This document shows, in pieces, positions 59,282 to 64,000 of a DNA stretch of 64,000 nucleotides (its first letter is position 1; every line of letters starts with the position of its first letter). Under the pieces are notes generated by a model. The model was not told the origin of the DNA. It saw only the letters and a program-made list of their open reading frames with translations, and did no database searches. The stretch is from an uncultured Flavobacteriaceae bacterium. GTDB taxonomy: Bacteria; Bacteroidota; Bacteroidia; Flavobacteriales; Flavobacteriaceae. The stretch is from assembly GCA_947494695.1 (NCBI GenBank), contig CANLWB010000017.1, positions 1-64,000 of the forward strand, written 5' to 3'. The position numbers were made by a program, and so were the translations under genes.

Positions 59282-59827
59282 ATGAGTTTTATAGGTAAGT
59301 TTTTAGTAGCAATAGACCAGTTAGGAAACGTTTTAGCGGGAGGAAACCCAGATAATACGATATCGGCCAGAGTTGGGTATTTTGCAAATTTCGGGGTTAG
59401 AAGGTATCGATGGTATTGGAAAATATTAGAAAAAATAATAGACATAACATTCTATCCGTTGGATGGCAAAAGACATTGTCTTCAAGCCTATTATAACGAC
59501 GCGGGAGAAGAATTTAAACCTGGAGGTTATGCATGGATTTACTTCTTTCTAAATATCTTAATTATTTTATCGTGCATACCGCTCTTTGTCCTATTCTATC
59601 TGTTATTTCTTTTAGGTGTTCGGCCTAAAGAAAACATCAAATTAACTAATTTAAAACGTAGACTTCAAGCTAGCGATAGAAAATTGGCTGGTATAAAATC
59701 GGAATTTAAGTTCACCGATTTATTAGCAGACGAAGAAGCTTTGGCATTAGCTGAAGCGGTCATCCAAAAGGCTAAGAAAATAAAGAAAAAGATAGAACCT
59801 CGTATCGCTAAAGAATCGAACTTGTGA
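59282..59827 (+). CDS. Small membrane protein, phage-like signature
   Basis: 181 residues. DNTISARVGYFANFGV..., then KIIDITFYPLDGKRHCLQAY, a hydrophobic segment (WIYFFLNILIILSCIPLFVL, one hairpin or two helices) and a Lys/Glu-rich coiled tail. I associate the DNTISARxGYFA / IDxTFxPLDGxxHC pattern with small proteins seen in prophages and plasmids, from memory only and not certain. Overlaps the next gene by 4 bp (GTGA). Confidence 0.5.
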   Translation: MSFIGKFLVAIDQLGNVLAGGNPDNTISARVGYFANFGVRRYRWYWKILEKIIDITFYPLDGKRHCLQAYYNDAGEEFKPGGYAWIYFFLNILIILSCIPLFVLFYLLFLLGVRPKENIKLTNLKRRLQASDRKLAGIKSEFKFTDLLADEEALALAEAVIQKAKKIKKKIEPRIAKESNL

Positions 59828-60327
59828 ATATGACCTATGTCTTAATACACGACGCATTCGATTGGATAAATACGATGTCTCAGGCTGTAATGGCCTTAAC
59901 TACTGTAATCATGGGAGTTTTAGCTTATAAGACATATCTAGAATCTCCTAACCAAAAGGATGTATCTGACGAACCTAACACATCTGTAAAGGGTGATGAC
60001 TATCATTTGATGGAAGACGTTGTTTTTAATACTTCAAAACAAACAACAACATTAAAAGTTACCAACCTTGGTCTTGAGTGTCATCTTGATGATTGGCGTG
60101 CAAAAAAGGGAGGTTTACAATGGATCATTTCTAAAGAAGATTGTAAAAGGGTACTTGAAAATAATATGTATTCTGTTAACCCTGGTTCTAGAGCCTTGTC
60201 CGGTAGGTTTAACATTGGTAGAAAAAGAAATTGGCTGTATTCCAAAAGGCTCTTTCCGGAACCCGATTATTTAAAAGGTGTTTTAAAAGAATTGTTGACA
60301 AATGCTGCAGATCAGAATACAAATTAA
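59824..60327 (+). CDS. Membrane-anchored protein of unknown function
   Basis: 167 residues, GTG start overlapping the previous stop (an ATG two codons later is possible). One transmembrane helix (MSQAVMALTTVIMGVLAYKT), then a soluble region with LKVTNLGLECHLDDWRAKKG and GSRALSGRFNIGRKRNWLYS. No known domain recognised. Ends ~30 bp before the next gene. Confidence 0.5.
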   Translation: MNMTYVLIHDAFDWINTMSQAVMALTTVIMGVLAYKTYLESPNQKDVSDEPNTSVKGDDYHLMEDVVFNTSKQTTTLKVTNLGLECHLDDWRAKKGGLQWIISKEDCKRVLENNMYSVNPGSRALSGRFNIGRKRNWLYSKRLFPEPDYLKGVLKELLTNAADQNTN

Positions 60328-60356
60328 ACCTTAACGAACTAAAAGAAAACTATACA

Positions 60357-62150
60357 ATGAAAAAACATGTTACTCTCTTTATTTGTTTAACCTTATGCTT
60401 GGCAATTTTTGCTCAGAATGCCCCTAAAGTACATGTCGTTCAAGTAGATCCCGAAACTGGATTGGTAAATGGAGGCTTCCCTTTTGATCGGAATTTTTAC
60501 ATTCAAATTAAAATAAAAAAAGCTACCGATGTTATCGCCGTAAATTTACAAAAGACTTATGGACCCAATTTCACACTGAAAACTAACAAACCCACTATTT
60601 ATGAAGATTTAAAATTTAGAACCGAAGCTATAAAAGGTGATGATGAGTATAAACATCTCATGGTTCTGGCACCGCCATTGGCACCCAATGGACAATATGA
60701 AATTGTGCTTACCAGAAAATATCTAGATTCAGATTTAGCCTATGTTTTGGATTTATTTTCACTGTTATATGAAGGGGTTGGTCCAGAATTTGGCAGAATT
60801 TTAAGAGAAGAAGGTAGCTATACTTTAAAGGATGGAGATCATTCAAAGATGTCATCCAAGGCGCTTGCATTCTATAAAAAAAGTAAAGCATACTTTGATT
60901 CTACTATTGTAGATTTTACAGCTTTTGAAAGAGATATGAAGAGTAGGTATCTTGAACTGTATGAACGTATTGCTAAGGGTGATGGGAATAATTGTAGCAC
61001 TTTACCCGTAAATTCTGTAGAAAGAATTATTTGTGAGAGGGATCCCAAAACTTTAAAGTTGGTAAAACAATATTTAAAGCTAATCTCTAATGTTTGTGGA
61101 GATAATAACAAATGTGAGGGGCTGTTTCCTTATAACCTGGGTGCATATAGCGATGTATTTAGGGATGAGTTTAAAACATTATATCACGATCTGAAGTCAT
61201 TTTATGTACCAAATGAAACAGATACTCCGCATCTATTGGACGACGATTATCAATCTAAGCTTGCTTCTATTTTTACAGATTTACAGGTTCTTAAAAAGGA
61301 TAAAGACCTCTTTACAACGTCATTAAAATTATTATCAAATTTTAAATCATTTGAATGTGCAGACATATTAGAACTTCTAAACGGAGAAGGTCTTATAACA
61401 GGGAACCTTAATCAGAAGAGGGAAACTAATTTAACATCAAAAATTAAAAATATAAACAAAAATATTGATGCGCTTAACTTGTTTATCGAAGATTTGAAAG
61501 ACATACGGTTATTGTATCCCCAGTTAGACGCTATGTTTGACGATTTAATATCTGAAACCAAAGCATTAATAGTTCTTTTGAAGAAATTTAAAGGTGAAAT
61601 GGAAACTATAATTTCTAAAATTCTCAAATTGGATGTTCATGTTATCGATGAATTTATTTTTACCAATACGCAATTCGAAAAAATAAGTAAGGAAGCAGCT
61701 CATTGGGTTCTACCTGATGTAGGGGTGCTCTATGCATTTAATAAGAATTATAACGTAATAAGGCCTTTTCTGGGGGTTAATATCAATTTTGGACCTGTTG
61801 ATAAAGATATTAAAACGAGATACATTACAAGAGACAACGATGTTGTGGGAGCCAATAAATTAAGTCGTTTCCTAAGACAGCATACGTCTTTGATGTTAGG
61901 TGTTTCGTTTGGCACTTTAAAAATAGAAAATGAAAGAGACGATCTTTTTAACTCTATAAACCTTATAACCGGTTTTGGGGTTCGATTAAACAGAGCATTA
62001 AGAATTTCCGGGGGAGCACTGTGGTATAAGCAGGTTAACCCAAATCCACTTATTTCAGATAAAAAAACAAAGGCCATGGGCTATTTATCCGTGTCCTTTG
62101 ATATTGAATTTAGAAACGCAACTCAAGGTAATTTAAATAAGCTATTTTAA
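60357..62150 (+). CDS. Large secreted protein with a barrel-like C-terminus
   Basis: 597 residues from MKKHVTLFICLTLCLAIFAQ (signal peptide). The middle part (150-430) is helical, rich in Lys, Leu, Asp and Asn, with a Cys-rich patch (NNCSTLPVNSVERIICERD). The last ~150 residues alternate hydrophobic and polar residues in a way that suggests an outer-membrane barrel (VGVLYAFNKNYNVIRPFLGV; TGFGVRLNRALRISGGALW). An upstream frame would run 126 bp into the previous gene and lacks the signal peptide. Not recognised. Confidence 0.6.
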   Translation: MKKHVTLFICLTLCLAIFAQNAPKVHVVQVDPETGLVNGGFPFDRNFYIQIKIKKATDVIAVNLQKTYGPNFTLKTNKPTIYEDLKFRTEAIKGDDEYKHLMVLAPPLAPNGQYEIVLTRKYLDSDLAYVLDLFSLLYEGVGPEFGRILREEGSYTLKDGDHSKMSSKALAFYKKSKAYFDSTIVDFTAFERDMKSRYLELYERIAKGDGNNCSTLPVNSVERIICERDPKTLKLVKQYLKLISNVCGDNNKCEGLFPYNLGAYSDVFRDEFKTLYHDLKSFYVPNETDTPHLLDDDYQSKLASIFTDLQVLKKDKDLFTTSLKLLSNFKSFECADILELLNGEGLITGNLNQKRETNLTSKIKNINKNIDALNLFIEDLKDIRLLYPQLDAMFDDLISETKALIVLLKKFKGEMETIISKILKLDVHVIDEFIFTNTQFEKISKEAAHWVLPDVGVLYAFNKNYNVIRPFLGVNINFGPVDKDIKTRYITRDNDVVGANKLSRFLRQHTSLMLGVSFGTLKIENERDDLFNSINLITGFGVRLNRALRISGGALWYKQVNPNPLISDKKTKAMGYLSVSFDIEFRNATQGNLNKLF

Positions 62151-62152
62151 AG

Positions 62153-62905
62153 ATGAAAAAGTTAATTTTTGTAGTAATTGCAATGTTTCAACTTCTTTAT
62201 TCCTGTGAAGATGAAATAACCCCAAAAGACATTATAGGCATACAGTTATTGAGCGATTCTAATACTATTCCAGCAGATAATAACTCGACGTTGGAGTTTA
62301 GGGCATACATTTCTGTGGATGCCGATGACGATAAGCGGGACATTGAGTTTGAAACGTCTTCTGGAGTGTTTTCAAAAAATAATGAAAATGTTCTTACAAT
62401 GACAGCTAAAGATACCATACAACTTAATAATGAAAACTTCCTTAGTGCTTCAGTCTCCTTAACGTCCAGTAATGTTGTTACCGATACGGTTACAATAACC
62501 GCAAAAATAGCGTCCTTCAAGGCCAGATCAGAGGCGAGTTTTACAGCATCTATTCCAAATTCGATAACCGTTTCTGCGGACACCTTTGGTCTAACAAACA
62601 CTTTTGATTCTGAAGCTACGTTAACCGCTATAGTAAAATCGGAAACAGGTTTTCCTTCTTCTGGAGAGCAGGTTGAATTTTTGATTTTTAATTCTAATGA
62701 CCATTCTCAATTTACAGATTTACGGTTTAGAAATGAAAAACTTAAGGTTAATGCTAATGGCGAAGCATCGACTCTATTTACGGCAGGAAACCTCACTAAT
62801 GGTGCATCTCCATTTGTTGGAGATGTATTAGTTGTAAGTCGCGTAATAGGTCGGGAAGCGATATCAGATACTCTAAAATTAAATGTAACCTCTAAAATAG
62901 ATTAA
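62153..62905 (+). CDS. Ig-like lipoprotein
   Basis: 250 residues, lipobox MFQLLYS-CEDE. Two Ig-like segments: IGIQLLSDSNTIPADNNSTL to ~120, and SITVSADTFGLTNTFDSEAT to the end, of the bacterial Ig/invasin type. Only 2 bp separate it from the previous gene, and 2 bp from the next, so it belongs to one operon. Probably the partner of the secreted barrel-like protein. Confidence 0.65.
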   Translation: MKKLIFVVIAMFQLLYSCEDEITPKDIIGIQLLSDSNTIPADNNSTLEFRAYISVDADDDKRDIEFETSSGVFSKNNENVLTMTAKDTIQLNNENFLSASVSLTSSNVVTDTVTITAKIASFKARSEASFTASIPNSITVSADTFGLTNTFDSEATLTAIVKSETGFPSSGEQVEFLIFNSNDHSQFTDLRFRNEKLKVNANGEASTLFTAGNLTNGASPFVGDVLVVSRVIGREAISDTLKLNVTSKID

Positions 62906-62907
62906 AA

Positions 62908-63117
62908 ATGAAAGATGAAATATTTGAATTAGCGGATAACTCTAAGTTCGACATTGTCACCATGGAAAATCAAGTTGAATCTCTACTAGGACAGGTTAAG
63001 GAAAAATTCAACCTTCCTGAAGATGCCAAAATTGAAAGCTTTAAAATAGACTGGCTTAAGAAATGTCGAAAGGTGTGTTTGCGAATACATGGAAGACGAG
63101 TTTGTGTATGCGTTTAA
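62908..63117 (+). CDS. 69-residue protein with a Cys-rich C-terminus
   Basis: Starts 2 bp after the lipoprotein gene. First part acidic and helical (FELADNSKFDIVTMENQVES), last part CRKVCLRIHGRRVCVCV with four Cys spaced C-x3-C-x8-C-x-C. No signal peptide, so disulfides are unlikely; metal binding or modification are possible. No modifying enzyme nearby. Unrecognised. Confidence 0.5.
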   Translation: MKDEIFELADNSKFDIVTMENQVESLLGQVKEKFNLPEDAKIESFKIDWLKKCRKVCLRIHGRRVCVCV

Positions 63118-63296
63118 AGTTTCTTAAATGATTTAAGGTGTTTTAGGGTTATCGTTTGTTTATCAATATGATAGCCCTTTGCCTTGTTAAATATTCTCAT
63201 CCATTCAATACGTTGAGTCTTCCCTTAGTTTTATAAAATCGTTCAGGTTATGCCAAATTTTTCCTTCTAAAGTACAAGTAGTTATAATAATTCTGT

Positions 63297-63304
63297 TAAA
63301 TTTG
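63297..63304 (+). promoter_or_regulatory. -7 element of the last gene
   Basis: TAAATTTG matches TAnnTTTG 17 bp before the ATG at 63321; no clear TTG at -33. Confidence 0.4.
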
Positions 63305-63320
63305 ATTTCCAAAAATTAAA

Positions 63321-63992
63321 ATGCAGAAAAAGGGATTCAAGTTATTTTTTTTAGTATTACTCGTTCTTTGTACGAGTTGTTTCGAAATTATAGAGGAAGT
63401 TAGTTTTAATAAAGATGGTACTGGGCATGTTAAGCTTACCATGAATTTAAGTCAGAGTAAAACCAAACTTAATTCTATGATGCTACTTGATAGTGTTAAC
63501 AATTATGAGATACCCTCAAAAACAAAAATTAAAAATAAGATAGGTGAAGTCATTCAGAAAGTAAAAAGTATTGAAGGTATTTCGAATGTACAGAATTCGT
63601 CTAATTTTAATGACTATATTTTTACTGTTTCCTGTGATTTTACAAATGTAGAAGCTTTAAATAAAGTCATTTCCAAGTTTAGCTCCAAAAAAGATGCGAC
63701 GATTATAAAGCAACATCAACATTTTAGTTTCAATACATCTCAAAATACGTTTACAAGAAACTATCATTACGATCTTTCTAAGGCATTTCAAAAAACGAAA
63801 GTGAAAGATCGTAAGGTATTTGAAAATGCGACAATGACTACCATCTACCGTTTTGAAACACCTATTATTTCTTCAAAAAACCCCATTGCTAAAATATCTG
63901 GAAGTAAAAATGCTATCATGTTAAGGGTAAATGCCCAAGATCTTATACAAAATAAAAAGACAATTAAGAACCAAATACAATTACAGAAGTAA
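63321..63992 (+). CDS. Lipoprotein of unknown function
   Basis: 223 residues, lipobox LVLCTS-CFEI after a hydrophobic stretch. EEVSFNKDGTGHVKLTMNLS near the start is a pattern I know from flavobacterial lipoproteins of a single uncharacterised family. No catalytic motifs. Own promoter-like box; ends 8 bp before the window end. Confidence 0.6.
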   Translation: MQKKGFKLFFLVLLVLCTSCFEIIEEVSFNKDGTGHVKLTMNLSQSKTKLNSMMLLDSVNNYEIPSKTKIKNKIGEVIQKVKSIEGISNVQNSSNFNDYIFTVSCDFTNVEALNKVISKFSSKKDATIIKQHQHFSFNTSQNTFTRNYHYDLSKAFQKTKVKDRKVFENATMTTIYRFETPIISSKNPIAKISGSKNAIMLRVNAQDLIQNKKTIKNQIQLQK

Positions 63993-64000
63993 TATCATGA

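Overview
The window looks like chromosomal DNA of a marine or environmental member of the Flavobacteriaceae (Bacteroidota). The DNA is AT-rich. Secreted enzymes end in Por/T9SS sorting domains, and there are many SusC/D-independent lipoproteins and a LytS/LytTR pair. Where promoters can be seen they match the Bacteroidota form TTG-N19-TAnnTTTG. Palindromes of the kind common in flavobacterial genomes (CCTGCC/GGCAGG and GGGGACT-AGTCCCC) are scattered between genes. No rRNA, tRNA or CRISPR array was seen.

Layout. 1-6.3 kb is a recombination-scarred accessory region. It starts with a displaced RHS C-terminal tip and a probable immunity gene. These are followed by a mosaic of REP-like hairpin elements with two REP-associated tyrosine transposase (RAYT) genes (one cut off at a repeat junction), an IS3 fragment cut off at the same kind of junction, and four small repeat-borne reading frames. 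6.5-15.7 kb holds ordinary genes: a secreted protein, a T9SS cargo protein with a stop codon in its signal peptide, a YghZ-type aldo/keto reductase, an S9 peptidase, an SF2 helicase and two EamA transporters. 15.7-21.3 kb is a minus-strand ECF sigma/anti-sigma operon carrying a DUF4097-like protein and two copies of a [barrel-like protein + head-GIN lipoprotein] module, plus a 53-residue gene coupled by ATGA. 21.4-23.7 kb is a TetR-RidA-OYE operon with two copies of one operator. 23.9-32.4 kb has a GT9 glycosyltransferase, an M23/LysM peptidase, a LytS/LytTR pair, a stomatin-like protein, and two enzyme homologues that appear to have lost catalytic residues.

32.6-36.7 kb is a tandem duplication of a lipoprotein gene; each copy is preceded by four 9-bp boxes spaced exactly 21 bp. 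36.7-42.0 kb is the best candidate for an undescribed system. A protein made of 11-residue x-hydrophobic-hydrophobic-x-E-x-x-x-A-E-P repeats is followed by five tightly overlapping genes: a PaaK-like adenylating enzyme, a SAICAR-synthetase-like ligase, an SDR, a Cof-type HAD phosphatase and an aminoglycoside-phosphotransferase-like kinase.

42.2-45.8 kb has small secreted proteins, a membrane-anchored DJ-1/PfpI protein and an AraC-type regulator. 47.1-55.5 kb is a cellulase locus: GH9-CBM3c, GH48 and GH5, all with T9SS sorting domains and sharing an unrecognised ~125-residue module. GH48 and GH9-CBM3c are the clostridial/actinobacterial cellulase set and are unexpected in this phylum. 55.8-58.7 kb carries a LysR regulator divergent from an aspartate/glutamate racemase and a GNAT gene. 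58.8-64 kb is a run of mostly unrecognised membrane, secreted and lipoprotein genes. All functional statements rest on reading motifs by eye; no database search was run.
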